Shown here piece by piece: positions 54,101 through 63,520 of a DNA stretch of 64,000 nucleotides; the first letter of the stretch is position 1, and each line of letters opens with the position of its first letter. The notes beneath the pieces are model-generated. The model was not told where the DNA came from. It ran no database searches and worked only from the letters and a program-made list of their open reading frames with translations. The stretch covers positions 620,001 to 684,000 of the forward strand of contig NZ_ATXE01000001.1 in NCBI RefSeq assembly GCF_000421525.1, in the 5' to 3' direction. The position numbers and the translations under genes were made by a program. The stretch is from Aestuariimicrobium kwangyangense DSM 21549. Lineage in GTDB: Bacteria > Actinomycetota > Actinomycetes > Propionibacteriales > Propionibacteriaceae.

Positions 54101-54985
54101 TCACTCGGTCGGTCCGGGCACCCTGCTCCCGTGCACTCCGGCCAGGCCCCAGCGCACCGCTGCCACCCCGATCCGTCCGCGGGCTCGTCCGCCACGGGGC
54201 TGGCGCAGTCCGAGCATCTGCGCGGCCCAGGGCTGGAGGATCGCCAGTCCGCCGGCGGCCAGCAGCCCGTAGGCGGGACGAGCCCACCACTGCAGGGGCG
54301 GGTCCTCGAGCAGGAAGTGGGCGGTCTCCACCGCGGCGGGCGAGACCTCGAGTTCGGGGCGGAAGGAGTCGATGGCCGCCTCGAGTCCGGCGACCGTGGT
54401 GGGCGGGTCGAGCACCCCCAACTTGGCTGCGGCGTGGCCACTCTCTTCGACGTAGCGGTCCTGCTCCGTGGGAGTGAGCGGGTCGACGCCGTAGGCGCGG
54501 TGACCGGCGAGGAATGACCAGATCTCGGCCACGTGCACCCACTCGAGCAACCGTGGGTCGCCGGCCCGGTAGGGGCGTCCGCGGAAGTCCTTGCCGCGTA
54601 CGCGGTCGTGCACGGACCGCACCCGCGCGATCATCGCCTCGGCGTCGTCGATGGTGCCGAAGGTGGTGCGCCCGATGTAGTCACTGGTGCGTTGCAATCG
54701 GCCCCACGGGTCGGACTTGTAGCCCGAGTGGCCCGCGACCCCGGCCATCGCCAACGGGTGCAGCGACTGCAGCAGCAGCGCCGTCACGCCGCTGGAGAAC
54801 ATGGCGGCGTCATCGTGCACCCGCCAGACGGGGTCGGTGCTCGTGAACCATCGGGGACCGGGCTTGTCGACCGTGTCCGACCTGCGTCCCAGCGCATCGT
54901 CACCGCCGACCCGACCCACCACCGCCAGTCCCACCCGGTACTGCAACGCGGAGAGGGGCTGCAGGGGGGCGGGGGCACGGGTCAT
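54101..54985 (-). CDS. MpaB/DUF2236 oxygenase-like protein
   Basis: The ATG at 54985 gives 294 residues. The DUF2236 signatures are LLLQSLHPLAMAGVAGHSGY, DPWGRLQRTSDYIGRTTFGT and DPRLLEWVHVAEIWSFLAGH. The family includes the heme protein latex clearing enzyme relative MpaB, but most members are uncharacterised. Its leaderless -10 box is at 54993-54998. The 3' end is 5 bp from the response regulator stop (convergent). Confidence 0.82.
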   Translation of the reverse strand: MTRAPAPLQPLSALQYRVGLAVVGRVGGDDALGRRSDTVDKPGPRWFTSTDPVWRVHDDAAMFSSGVTALLLQSLHPLAMAGVAGHSGYKSDPWGRLQRTSDYIGRTTFGTIDDAEAMIARVRSVHDRVRGKDFRGRPYRAGDPRLLEWVHVAEIWSFLAGHRAYGVDPLTPTEQDRYVEESGHAAAKLGVLDPPTTVAGLEAAIDSFRPELEVSPAAVETAHFLLEDPPLQWWARPAYGLLAAGGLAILQPWAAQMLGLRQPRGGRARGRIGVAAVRWGLAGVHGSRVPGPTE

Positions 54986-54992
54986 GTCGTCC

Positions 54993-54998
54993 AGCCTA
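54993..54998 (-). promoter_or_regulatory. -10 box, leaderless start (minus strand)
   Basis: Minus-strand TAGGCT ends 7 nt before ATG 54985. Confidence 0.55.
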
Positions 54999-55086
54999 GT
55001 CGGGGCGGGCGAACCCCCCGGGGGCGACGACCCGGGCGGTGAACACCGGGGAGTTGGGGGTGCGGGCGGGCACCGGATAGACTTCT

Positions 55087-55177
55087 GGGCAACCCCCGTG
55101 CGGCGGCACCTCGCCCAACTCCCCCAGGGTCGGAAGACAGCAAGGGTAAGTGAGCTCTGTCGGGTGCGCGGGGGCCC
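55087..55177 (+). ncRNA. ffs: Signal recognition particle RNA (small bacterial type)
   Basis: The conserved domain IV is seen as CCCCCAGGGTCGGAAGACAG followed by CAAGGG, with the GGAA tetraloop on a GTC/GAC stem. The 5' GGGC...CCCCCG and 3' CGGGGG...GCCC ends pair to close a rod of about 90 nt. A -10 TAGACT is at 55078-55083, 4 nt before the proposed 5' end. The location just upstream of dnaX matches other actinobacteria. Ends are estimated to a few nucleotides. Confidence 0.85.
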
Positions 55178-55255
55178 TTTCATGCCTCCGTCCGGAAGGT
55201 CCGCCGGGGAGTGCTCCGGTCGTCCGGTTCGGGTGGAAGTGTCGGGAGCCTTCTC

Positions 55256-55261
55256 TAGAGT
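55256..55261 (+). promoter_or_regulatory. -10 box, leaderless start
   Basis: TAGAGT ends 7 nt before GTG 55269. Confidence 0.55.
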
Positions 55262-55268
55262 GGGTCCC

Positions 55269-57878
55269 GTGACTGACGACAATGACGACGACGCCCTGGA
55301 TTTCGATCTCGACCAGGACGTGACGGAGCAGGACGGGCCCGGCCTGTTCGACTTCGACGAGTCGTCAGACCTCGACACCGCCGGTGAGGATGTCGGCTCG
55401 GCTGATGCACCCGATGACCCAGCCACGAGCATCGAGCGGGACGAGGCCTGGGCCGACCAGGTCGCCACCGCGGACGCCGAGGGCCCCTCAGTCGCCGAGG
55501 TCGGCGCCGCATCCCCCGGTCTGGCCCCTCCGGCCGCGCCGGTGCGCGCCCCTCGTGCCCAGACTCCCGACGCCCCGCTGGCCCTCTACCGCCGCTACCG
55601 CCCTGACACCTTCGCGGACGTGATCGGCCAGGAGCACGTCACCGAGCCGCTGCAGCGAGCCCTGGCCAACAACAAGGTGAACCACGCCTATCTGTTCTCG
55701 GGGCCTCGAGGCTGCGGCAAGACCACCTCGGCGCGCATCCTGGCCCGCGCCCTCAACTGCGAGCAGGGTCCGACCCCGACGCCGTGCGGGGAATGCCTGT
55801 CGTGTCGGGAACTGGCTCGCGGTGGCTCCGGTTCGATCGACGTGATCGAGATCGATGCGGCCTCCCACGGTGGCGTGGACGACGCCCGAGACCTGCGTGA
55901 GCGGGCATTCTTCGCGCCCGTCAACAGCCGCTACAAGATCTACATCGTCGACGAGGCGCACATGGTGACGTCGGCCGGTTTCAACGCCCTGCTGAAGTTG
56001 GTCGAGGAGCCGCCGCCCCACGTGAAGTTCATCTTCGCCACCACCGAGCCCGAGAAGGTGATCGGCACGATCCGGTCGCGCACGCACCACTACCCGTTCC
56101 GGCTGGTGCCGCCGAAGGTGCTCTCCGGCTATCTCGGACGACTGTGCGAGGCCGAGGGGGTGCCCGTCGACGACGCGGTGCTGCCACTGGTGGTGCGCGC
56201 CGGCGCCGGTTCGGTGCGTGACTCGTTGTCGGTCCTCGACCAGTTGTTGGGTGGCGCCGGCGAGGGGGGTGTCAGTTACGACCAGGCCGCCAGCCTGCTG
56301 GGGTTCACCCCGGACACCCTGCTCGACGAGATCATGGACGCGTTCGCTGCCGGTGACGCCAAGGGTGTCTTCGCCACCATCGACAAGGTCATCGAGGTGG
56401 GTCAGGACCCGCGCCGGTTCGCGGAGGACCTGTTGCGCCGTCTGCGTGACCTGGTGATCGTGGCCGCGGTGCCCGACGCGATGTCGTCCGGCCTCATCGA
56501 CGTCGCCGGCGACCAGGCCGACCGACTGACGGTGCAGGCCCAAGGCTTGGGGGCCGGGGAACTGACCCGCGCGGCCGAGGTGATCGCACAGGGTCTCACC
56601 GACATGCGGGGCACGACGGCCCCGCGGCTGCACCTCGAGCTGATGTGCGCGCGCGTGCTGCTCCCCGGCGCCGACGTCGACGGACGAGGTGTGCACGCCC
56701 GCCTCGACCGTCTCGAGCGACGCCTCGCCGACACCGGCGTGCCGGTCGACCGCCAAGGGGCCGCCACGCAGCCGGAGCCCCTCGAGCCCAAGGTGTGGCC
56801 CGACCAGGAGCGGGTGCACCAGGGTCGCCCCGACTACCCCGTCCCCGCCGGCCACGCAGCCGCGACGGAACCGGTGGGACCTCCCACCCCTGGGCAGGAG
56901 CGGCCGGTCGAGCAACCCCCATCGCCGGCGAGCCGGGCCCACCAGTCGCAGTCGGACGAGCGCCCGGCGGATCAGCCCCCGAAAAGTCCCACGGCCGGGG
57001 AGCAGCCGCGCTCCCTCCAGCGAGCCCCCGGTCCGCGCGCCGCCACCCCGCCGCCGACGGACGAGTCGACGAAGCGGTCGCAGGCCCAGGTGCCGCCGGG
57101 CACCATCGATGTCACCCGCCTGCGTGCCGAGTGGCCACGGGTGCTCGAGGAGGTGCGCTCCCGACGACGGTTCTCGTGGATCCTGCTCAGCCAGAACGCC
57201 CAAGTGTTGGATGTGACCGATGGAGTGCTCACCCTCGGGTTCGCCAACCCGGGTGCCCGTGACAACTACACCCAGGGGGGCACGCCGGACGTGCTCCTGG
57301 ACTCGCTGGTCGAGGTGCTCGGAGCCAACCTGCACGTGAACGCCGTGGTCGACGGCACCGAGCGCAGTCACGCGGCCCGCGGCGGCCAGCCCACCCACCC
57401 CAGCCAGCAGCCCTCGGGCAGGACGGCGCCTGAGGCGGGACGCCAGCAGGAGTCGGCGCGCCACCTGCACGCGGTGCCCGACACCGCGCACCCGTCCGCT
57501 GTGGGGCACGACCTGCCCGCCGAGCCACCGCACGACCCCGACGAGGACCCCGACCCGGCCGGTGGCCCGTTCCCTCCTGACCGGACCTCACCGGCCCAAG
57601 CCAACGACCCCGCTCTCCCGAACAACGCCCGGAGCAACCGCCCGAGCAGCCAGCCGGGGGCGTCCGAGGACAGCCGACGCGAGCACGTGCGCCGCGCGAA
57701 GGAGGCGATTCGTCCGATGGCCCGGGCGAGTTCCACGGCTGGCTCACCCACCACACCCCAGGACGACGCCGACGAGGACGTCTTGGCCGAGGACGACGAC
57801 CCGGTGATCGACTCGGGGGAGTCGGCGCACGAACTGATTGCCAAGCACCTGGGTGGCACGGTCATCGAGGAGGGGTGA
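55269..57878 (+). CDS. dnaX: DNA polymerase III subunits gamma/tau
   Basis: The GTG at 55269 gives 869 residues. An acidic extension (DDNDDDALDFDLDQD, residues 1-95) precedes the clamp-loader core YRRYRPDTFADVIGQEHV. Walker A is GPRGCGKTTSA (K151), a four-cysteine zinc module (LNCEQ ... PCGECLSCREL) follows, then VDEAHMV. After about residue 400 comes the tau region, with a long Pro/Gln-rich linker, a conserved C-terminal block (RLRAEWPRVLEEVRSRRRFS), and a further disordered acidic tail. No slippery frameshift signal was recognised. Confidence 0.94.
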   Translation: MTDDNDDDALDFDLDQDVTEQDGPGLFDFDESSDLDTAGEDVGSADAPDDPATSIERDEAWADQVATADAEGPSVAEVGAASPGLAPPAAPVRAPRAQTPDAPLALYRRYRPDTFADVIGQEHVTEPLQRALANNKVNHAYLFSGPRGCGKTTSARILARALNCEQGPTPTPCGECLSCRELARGGSGSIDVIEIDAASHGGVDDARDLRERAFFAPVNSRYKIYIVDEAHMVTSAGFNALLKLVEEPPPHVKFIFATTEPEKVIGTIRSRTHHYPFRLVPPKVLSGYLGRLCEAEGVPVDDAVLPLVVRAGAGSVRDSLSVLDQLLGGAGEGGVSYDQAASLLGFTPDTLLDEIMDAFAAGDAKGVFATIDKVIEVGQDPRRFAEDLLRRLRDLVIVAAVPDAMSSGLIDVAGDQADRLTVQAQGLGAGELTRAAEVIAQGLTDMRGTTAPRLHLELMCARVLLPGADVDGRGVHARLDRLERRLADTGVPVDRQGAATQPEPLEPKVWPDQERVHQGRPDYPVPAGHAAATEPVGPPTPGQERPVEQPPSPASRAHQSQSDERPADQPPKSPTAGEQPRSLQRAPGPRAATPPPTDESTKRSQAQVPPGTIDVTRLRAEWPRVLEEVRSRRRFSWILLSQNAQVLDVTDGVLTLGFANPGARDNYTQGGTPDVLLDSLVEVLGANLHVNAVVDGTERSHAARGGQPTHPSQQPSGRTAPEAGRQQESARHLHAVPDTAHPSAVGHDLPAEPPHDPDEDPDPAGGPFPPDRTSPAQANDPALPNNARSNRPSSQPGASEDSRREHVRRAKEAIRPMARASSTAGSPTTPQDDADEDVLAEDDDPVIDSGESAHELIAKHLGGTVIEEG

Positions 57879-57888
57879 GCAGCCCCAC

Positions 57889-57894
57889 TAGGCT
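57889..57894 (+). promoter_or_regulatory. -10 box, leaderless start
   Basis: TAGGCT ends 7 nt before ATG 57902, lying just after the dnaX stop. Confidence 0.5.
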
Positions 57895-57901
57895 CACGGG
57901 C

Positions 57902-59989
57902 ATGGACTTCCGCAACAGCTACGCCCAGGGGTTCGCACGCGTCGCCGCCTGCACCGTGCCCGTCGCGGACTTCGACGCTGCCACCAACGTCGAGCGCATC
58001 CTGGAGCAGGCCGCCGTCCTGCACGACCAGCACGTGGCGGTGGCCGTGTTCCCCGAACTCGGTGTGTCGGGCTATGCCATCGACGACCTGTTGCTGAACG
58101 ACTCCCTGCTCGACGCCGTGCACGCCGGGATCACCGAGATCGTCCACGCCTCCCGTGAGCTGATGCCGATCCTGGTGGTCGGTGCACCGTTGTCGGTCGG
58201 CAACCGTCTGTACAACTGCGCGGTGGTCGTCCACCGCGGCGAGGTTCTGGGGATCGTCCCCAAGACCTACCTGCCCAACTACCGCGAGTTCTACGAGAAG
58301 CGTCACTTCGCCTCGGGCGCCAGCCTCGAGATCGACGAGATCGAGCGTCCCGAGTGGGTGCGTCCCGGATCCGACCCGTGGGTTCCGGTGGGTGCGCGGC
58401 TGCTCTTCCAGGTGGACGACGTGCCGGGTCTCACCATCCACGTCGAGGTCTGTGAGGACATGTGGGTTCCCGTGCCGCCGAGCGCGCACGCGGCCCTGCA
58501 CGGCGCCACTGTGTTGCTCAACCTCTCGGCCTCGCCCATCACCATCGGCCGCGCCGCCGACCGCCACCTGCTGGCGCGGAGCGCCTCGTCCCGCGACAAC
58601 GCCGTCTACGCCTACGCCGCCGCCATGTTCGGGGAATCGACCACCGACCTGTCCTGGGACGGCATGACCATGGTCTACGAACTGGGCACGCTGCTGGGGG
58701 AGACCGAGCGATTCCCCCAGCAGGCGCAGGCAACGGTCGTCGACGTCGACCTGGACCGTCTGCGGCAGGAACGCCTCCGGCAGGGCTCCTTCGACGACAA
58801 CCGGGCTGCGCTGACCTCCCAGGGCTGGGACGAGACCTACACGGTCGTCCACACCGAACTCCAGCCGCCCTCCGGCGACCTGGGTCTGTTGCGCAAGGTC
58901 GACCGGTTCCCCTTCGTACCGGACGACGCAGCCCGCCTCGCCCAGGACTGTTACGAGGGCTACAACATCCAGGTCTCGGGCCTCGAGCGCCGGATGCTGG
59001 CCATCGGCGGGGGCAACCCCGAGAAGGCGCCGAAGATCTGCATCGGTGTCTCGGGTGGGCTCGACTCCACCCATGCCCTGATCGTCGCTGCCAAGGCCTG
59101 CGACCGACTGGGGTTGCCGCGCACCCACATCCTCGCCTACACGATGCCCGGTTTCGCGACCACGGCCCACACCAAGTCCAACGCCCAAGCTTTGTCGGAG
59201 GCACTGGGGGTCACCTTCGAGGAGGTCGACATCCGGCCCTTGGCGACCCAGTTGCTGAAGGACCTCAAGCACCCCTTCGGCGACGGCCACGAGGTCTACG
59301 ACATCACCTTCGAGAACGTGCAGGCGGGGGTCCGCTACGACTTCCTCTTCCGGGCCGCCAACCATCACGGTGGCATCGTGCTGGGTACCGGAGACCTCTC
59401 GGAACTGGCCCTGGGCTGGTGCACCTACGGGGTCGGTGACCAGATGAGCCACTACGGGGTGAACACCGGTGTGCCGAAGACCTTGATGCAGCACCTGATC
59501 AGGTGGGTGGTCTCGTCTCGTCAGTTCGGGGACGACGTCAACGGCCTGCTGACCAGCATCCTCGACACCGAGATCACCCCGGAGTTGATTCCCACGAAGG
59601 AGGGCGAGACACCCCAGTCGACGGAGGCCTCGGTCGGTCCCTACGCGCTGCAGGACTTCACGCTCCACCACCTGCTGCGCCACGGCATGCGTCCCCGTCG
59701 GATCGCGTACCTCGCCTGGGTGGCCTGGCATGACGAGTCGCTGGGGGAGTGGCCCGAAGGGTTCCCCGACGACCAGCGGGTCGCGTACGACCTGGCAGCG
59801 GTTCGGGCCTGGCTGGTGGTGTTCGTGAAGAGGTTCGCCACCAACCAGTTCAAGCGCTCGGCCCTGCCCAACGGCCCCAAGGTGATCGCCGGCGGAACGC
59901 TCAGTCCGCGCGGGGACTGGCGGATGCCCTCGGACGTGTCGGCCAAGCTGTGGCTCGACGAGATCGAGCGCGACGTGCCGTCCGCATAA
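57902..59989 (+). CDS. nadE: Glutamine-dependent NAD+ synthetase
   Basis: Encodes 695 residues. The glutaminase half is a nitrilase with the catalytic triad E52 ([10 protein letters not shown]), K121 ([12 protein letters not shown]) and C184 ([10 protein letters not shown]). The synthetase half has the PP-loop [10 protein letters not shown] and [16 protein letters not shown]. Length and domain order match the actinobacterial enzyme, which amidates nicotinate adenine dinucleotide using glutamine. All key residues are intact. Confidence 0.96.
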   Translation: MDFRNSYAQGFARVAACTVPVADFDAATNVERILEQAAVLHDQHVAVAVFPELGVSGYAIDDLLLNDSLLDAVHAGITEIVHASRELMPILVVGAPLSVGNRLYNCAVVVHRGEVLGIVPKTYLPNYREFYEKRHFASGASLEIDEIERPEWVRPGSDPWVPVGARLLFQVDDVPGLTIHVEVCEDMWVPVPPSAHAALHGATVLLNLSASPITIGRAADRHLLARSASSRDNAVYAYAAAMFGESTTDLSWDGMTMVYELGTLLGETERFPQQAQATVVDVDLDRLRQERLRQGSFDDNRAALTSQGWDETYTVVHTELQPPSGDLGLLRKVDRFPFVPDDAARLAQDCYEGYNIQVSGLERRMLAIGGGNPEKAPKICIGVSGGLDSTHALIVAAKACDRLGLPRTHILAYTMPGFATTAHTKSNAQALSEALGVTFEEVDIRPLATQLLKDLKHPFGDGHEVYDITFENVQAGVRYDFLFRAANHHGGIVLGTGDLSELALGWCTYGVGDQMSHYGVNTGVPKTLMQHLIRWVVSSRQFGDDVNGLLTSILDTEITPELIPTKEGETPQSTEASVGPYALQDFTLHHLLRHGMRPRRIAYLAWVAWHDESLGEWPEGFPDDQRVAYDLAAVRAWLVVFVKRFATNQFKRSALPNGPKVIAGGTLSPRGDWRMPSDVSAKLWLDEIERDVPSA

Positions 59990-60019
59990 GCTGGACCGGT
60001 ATTGCGGCTCGACACCCCA

Positions 60020-60040
60020 CTCAACCAACCCGGGGTTGAG
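60020..60040 (+). terminator. Hairpin after nadE
   Basis: CTCAACC pairs with GGTTGAG over a 7-base loop. It sits in a partial copy of the CTCAACC-type intergenic repeat. Confidence 0.5.
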
Positions 60041-60074
60041 CCACCCACTCGACATCCCAGACAGAGGAGACGCC

Positions 60075-60386
60075 ATGTTCGGTGAAGGCATGGACATGAA
60101 CGCCCTGCTCGCCCAGGCGCAGGCGATGCAGTCGCAGTTGCAGACGGCCCAGGAGGAACTGGCCGCCAGCGAGTTCACCGGATCGGCAGGCGGCGACCTG
60201 GTCGTCGCCACCGTGCTGGGCACCGGCGAACTGACCCACCTGGTCATCAAGCCGGAAGCCATCGACCCGGACGACGCCGAGGGTTTGGCTGATCTCGTGC
60301 TCGCAGCCGTCCGTTCGGCCAACTCACAGCTCCAGGCCAAGGCCGCCGCCGTCATGCCGCAGCTGCCCGGCGGGCTCGGCTTCTGA
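60075..60386 (+). CDS. ybaB: YbaB/EbfC nucleoid-associated protein
   Basis: The ATG at 60075 follows GAGGAGA and gives 103 residues: an N-terminal helix rich in Ala/Gln ([20 protein letters not shown]), the DNA-binding beta sheet ([18 protein letters not shown]) and [18 protein letters not shown]. It lies immediately before recR, the classical arrangement. Confidence 0.92.
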   Translation: MFGEGMDMNALLAQAQAMQSQLQTAQEELAASEFTGSAGGDLVVATVLGTGELTHLVIKPEAIDPDDAEGLADLVLAAVRSANSQLQAKAAAVMPQLPGGLGF

Positions 60387-60387
60387 G

Positions 60388-61005
60388 GTGTACGAGGGAG
60401 CACTGCAAGAACTGATCGACGCCCTCGGCACGTTGCCGGGCATCGGTCCGCGCTCAGCCCAACGGATCGCGTTCCACCTGCTCGACGCGCCCACCGAGGA
60501 CGTGAACCACCTCGCGGACGCCCTGCGCGAGCTGAAGTTGCGCGCCAAGTTCTGCGAGGTCTGCTTCAACGTCTCGACGGAGGACAAGTGCGCCATCTGT
60601 CGTGACCCGCGCCGTGACCACAGCTACCTGTGCGTGGTCGAGGAGTCCAAGGACGTGATGGCGATCGAGCGCACCCGCGAGTTCCGGGGGCTCTACCACG
60701 TGTTGGGTGGAACCATCTCGCCGATCGACGGGCGGGGCCCCAGCGACCTGCACATCCGGGAACTGTTCGTCCGGTTGCAGGATCCCGCGATCAGCGAGGT
60801 GATCCTCGCCACCGACCCCACTGTCGACGGTGAGGCGACGGCCACGTACCTCACCCGCCAGTTGGCACCGACCGGGGTGACCGTCTCCCGGCTGGCCAGT
60901 GGACTCCCCGTGGGTGGTGACCTGGAGTACGCCGACGAGGTCACCCTCGGACGAGCCTTCGAGGGTCGCCGCGTGGTCGCGTCCCCGCCTGCAGCGCAGG
61001 TCTGA
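60388..61005 (+). CDS. recR: Recombination mediator RecR
   Basis: Encodes 205 residues from GTG 60388, one base after the ybaB stop. Helix-hairpin-helix [20 protein letters not shown], zinc module CEVC...CAIC and Toprim domain ([15 protein letters not shown]) are all present. Acts with RecF/RecO in single-strand gap repair. Confidence 0.95.
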   Translation: MYEGALQELIDALGTLPGIGPRSAQRIAFHLLDAPTEDVNHLADALRELKLRAKFCEVCFNVSTEDKCAICRDPRRDHSYLCVVEESKDVMAIERTREFRGLYHVLGGTISPIDGRGPSDLHIRELFVRLQDPAISEVILATDPTVDGEATATYLTRQLAPTGVTVSRLASGLPVGGDLEYADEVTLGRAFEGRRVVASPPAAQV

Positions 61006-61056
61006 GGCCGGACGAGGGCAGCTGGTGCGGCCACTGGCGCCGACGAGCCTCGAGAC

Positions 61057-62490
61057 TCAGCGGCGTCGCGAGGCCTCGGGCACGTTCCGTCGCCACGCCT
61101 TCAACAGCGAGCGCCGCTGTTGCGGGTCGTCCGGCAGTCCGAACGGACGAGCAACCATCGCCCCGAACGCCGATCCGGCTGCCAACCAGACCGCCGTCAA
61201 CACGGCCGTGAGCAGGAGCCGGGGCGACTCCGAGGCCAGCACCGTCTGGCCCTGGTTGAGCTGGACGGTGGCGAGCAGACCTCGATAGGTGACCATGCCC
61301 GGCAGCAACGACACCACCCCCGCCGAGAGCAGGGCCAGCTGGGACACTCGCCACCGGCGGGTGCCCAACTGGGCGATGAACGACACGGCGAACGCCCCAA
61401 GACCGGCCGCGGCGGCCGTCCCGACCTGGCTGGTCAGCAGTCTCGACACGGCGACTCCCAGCCCACCCAGGGCGGCGCTGAGGGGGAGCGACCGCGGCCC
61501 GAGGTGGCAGACGACGGCGAATGACACCGAGATCACCATGGCGGCGGGCACCTGCACCAGCAGGGGTGTGAGTGCTCCCACCTGCGGGGTGAGGTAGGCG
61601 GGAACGCCGAACCGCAGCCCGACCCACAGGGTCGTCAGCAGACCGAAGATGATGCCGCCTGTCTGCAGCAGCACCTCGACCATCCGAGCGCCCGAGGTCA
61701 CGTAGTACCCGTCGATGGCGTCGCGTGCGGCGGTCATCAGGGCGAGGCCCGAGAGCATCGCCACCATGCCGGCCGAGACCACCATGGACGGTGACACCGA
61801 CAGCGGCACCCAGGGTGTGGAACGTCCCAGCATGATCGCGATCGCGACCAGTCCCAGGGCGGAGGCCCCGGCGATCTGCTGGAAGAAGCCCGGCATCCGG
61901 CTGCGCGCGACCCACCCCTGCACCCGTTCGATCAGGCCGCACACCAAGGCAGCGAGCACGATCTCGAGCCCGTTGGCGCCGATCAGCCACGCGACCGCAC
62001 CCCCCAGCGCGCCGGTGGCCGTCGAGACGAGCCAGCGGCGGTAGGTCCGGGGGCTGTGGGACTCGTCCAGTACGGCTTGGCGGGCATCATCGAGTGCCAG
62101 TCGTCCCGAGGCGATGTCGGCGCCGATCCCTTCGAGGCGAGCGAGCCGCTGGTAGTCGGTCTCCCGCGAACGGACGGTGCGCAGCAGCGTGATGGGGTCC
62201 TCGTCGTAACCGCGCTGGTGGGTCATGGTGACCGAGGTGAAGGTGACGTCGACATGGGCGGGAACGTGGTGGTGGTCGGCCACCAACAGCGCGATCGCGG
62301 TGGCGTCCGCGGCCGAGGCACCCGCACCCAGTGACAACGAGGCGAGGCGGGTGGCGATGTCGAGCACCATCCGAGCCTGTCTGGCCTCCATCTGTCGCAG
62401 CGTCTCGTCGTCGCTGCGAGCGGGCGTCTGGTCGCGCCCGGCTTGCCAGACGGCGCGAGCCCGGTCACGCCAGCCACGTGGGTCGCCCAT
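61057..62490 (-). CDS. ThrE-family threonine/serine exporter
   Basis: The ATG at 62490, with an AGGAGAG ribosome site, gives 477 residues. The N-terminal DUF1212 domain begins with ARMVLDIATRLASLSLGAGA and runs to TDYQRLARLEGIGADIASGR, followed by about ten helices covering both ThrE domains (for example GALGGAVAWLIGANGLEIVL and VPAAMVISVSFAVVCHLGPR). Corynebacterium ThrE exports threonine and serine. A short stretch from 61012 to 61056 between it and recR carries one array-type motif. Confidence 0.85.
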   Translation of the reverse strand: MGDPRGWRDRARAVWQAGRDQTPARSDDETLRQMEARQARMVLDIATRLASLSLGAGASAADATAIALLVADHHHVPAHVDVTFTSVTMTHQRGYDEDPITLLRTVRSRETDYQRLARLEGIGADIASGRLALDDARQAVLDESHSPRTYRRWLVSTATGALGGAVAWLIGANGLEIVLAALVCGLIERVQGWVARSRMPGFFQQIAGASALGLVAIAIMLGRSTPWVPLSVSPSMVVSAGMVAMLSGLALMTAARDAIDGYYVTSGARMVEVLLQTGGIIFGLLTTLWVGLRFGVPAYLTPQVGALTPLLVQVPAAMVISVSFAVVCHLGPRSLPLSAALGGLGVAVSRLLTSQVGTAAAAGLGAFAVSFIAQLGTRRWRVSQLALLSAGVVSLLPGMVTYRGLLATVQLNQGQTVLASESPRLLLTAVLTAVWLAAGSAFGAMVARPFGLPDDPQQRRSLLKAWRRNVPEASRRR

Positions 62491-62614
62491 CGTCGCTCTC
62501 CTGTGGTCTGGGGATCGTGGCATCTGTGGCACGATCGGCCCACGTCGTGGACGGGGCCGGTGCGAGCCTGATGCTAGTGGTGCACCCCTTCGAGCGCATC
62601 GGCGGCCCGCACCC

Positions 62615-62620
62615 TAGGGT
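62615..62620 (+). promoter_or_regulatory. -10 box, leaderless start
   Basis: TAGGGT ends 6 nt before ATG 62627. Confidence 0.55.
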
Positions 62621-62626
62621 CGAGTC

Positions 62627-63403
62627 ATGATTCATTCCCGCCTCGAATTGTTCAGCGAATCCCTCGGCATGTGCACCTCGGTGACGGTGCTGCTGCCCCA
62701 GCGCACGAGCGGTCAGATCGGCATGGCGGGGGCGACCGCTGCCGGCCCGCCACCGGTGCTGTGGCTGCTGCACGGTGCCAGTGACGACGACACCATCTGG
62801 CTGCGGCGCACCTCGATCGAGCGCTACGCCGCCGAGTACGGCCTGGCGGTGGTCATGCCCCATGCCGGTCTCAGCTTCTACTGCGACGAGGCGCGGGGGC
62901 AGAAGTGGTGGACCTGGATCTCGCAGGAACTGCCAGCGGTTCTCGACGACACCTTCAAGCTGGCCACCGAGCGTGACCAGACCTTCGTCGCGGGGCTGTC
63001 GATGGGCGGGTTCGGAGCCTTCAAACTCGCCCTCAACCAGCCCGGACGATTCGCCGCCGCCGCCTCGCTGTCGGGGGCCCTGTGGAAGGCGAGCCCGGAT
63101 CTGCGCGAGCGCCTCGGCGAGTGGTACGACCGCATCTGGGGCGAGGCGGGTCTGCAGGTGGGCGGGGTGGACGACCTGGCTGGGCTGTTGGGATCGGCCG
63201 ACAAGAACTCCCTGCCGAAGCTGTGGACGACCTGCGGCACCGAGGACTTCCTCTACCAGGACAACCTGGACTTCGAGGCCGCTGCCGCCGCCGCCGGGGT
63301 GCCGCTCGAGATCGAACACCGGCCCGGTGGGCACGAGTGGGGGTACTGGGACCAAGCCATCCAGGACGTGCTCGCGTGGTTGCCCATCGAGAAGCTCGCC
63401 TGA
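62627..63403 (+). CDS. Esterase-D-like alpha/beta hydrolase
   Basis: Encodes 258 residues. The nucleophile elbow is GLSMGGFGAFKLA (S125); TCGTEDFLYQDNLDF carries the probable aspartate and GGHEWGYW the histidine. Belongs to the putative esterase family (S-formylglutathione hydrolase, antigen 85 and FrsA relatives). Cytoplasmic, no signal. Could be an acetyl xylan or carbohydrate esterase given the glycosidase downstream. Confidence 0.85.
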   Translation: MIHSRLELFSESLGMCTSVTVLLPQRTSGQIGMAGATAAGPPPVLWLLHGASDDDTIWLRRTSIERYAAEYGLAVVMPHAGLSFYCDEARGQKWWTWISQELPAVLDDTFKLATERDQTFVAGLSMGGFGAFKLALNQPGRFAAAASLSGALWKASPDLRERLGEWYDRIWGEAGLQVGGVDDLAGLLGSADKNSLPKLWTTCGTEDFLYQDNLDFEAAAAAAGVPLEIEHRPGGHEWGYWDQAIQDVLAWLPIEKLA

Positions 63404-63441
63404 ACACGCCCCTGTGACCGGGCGAGCGAATCCGCCGAATC

Positions 63442-63498
63442 GGGGGCCCATGGCCCCCCGGCGTGTTTCGCTGGGCGAATCCGCTCCGCAGGGAGCGG
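63442..63498. promoter_or_regulatory. Two hairpins and direct repeats upstream of the GHL10 gene
   Basis: GGGGGCC-CAT-GGCCCCC (63442-63458) and CCGCTCC-GCA-GGGAGCGG (63481-63498) lie between the esterase and the glycosidase, with CGAATCCGC repeated either side of the first. They may be a terminator followed by a regulator site. Confidence 0.4.
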
Positions 63499-63520
63499 TC
63501 CGACTCCCGGAAGGTTCGCC

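Noticed and set aside
54101-55468. Long minus-strand frame up to 55468 as the MpaB gene
   Set aside because: It would run through the SRP RNA and the dnaX start; the conserved protein begins at ATG 54985 with its own -10 box.
55269-57878. Programmed frameshift producing a separate gamma subunit
   Set aside because: No A/T-rich slippery heptamer with a following hairpin was seen in the middle of dnaX.
57368-60403. Very long minus-strand open frame opposite dnaX and nadE
   Set aside because: It is an antisense shadow caused by high GC; the translation has no family features while the plus strand encodes complete DnaX and NadE.
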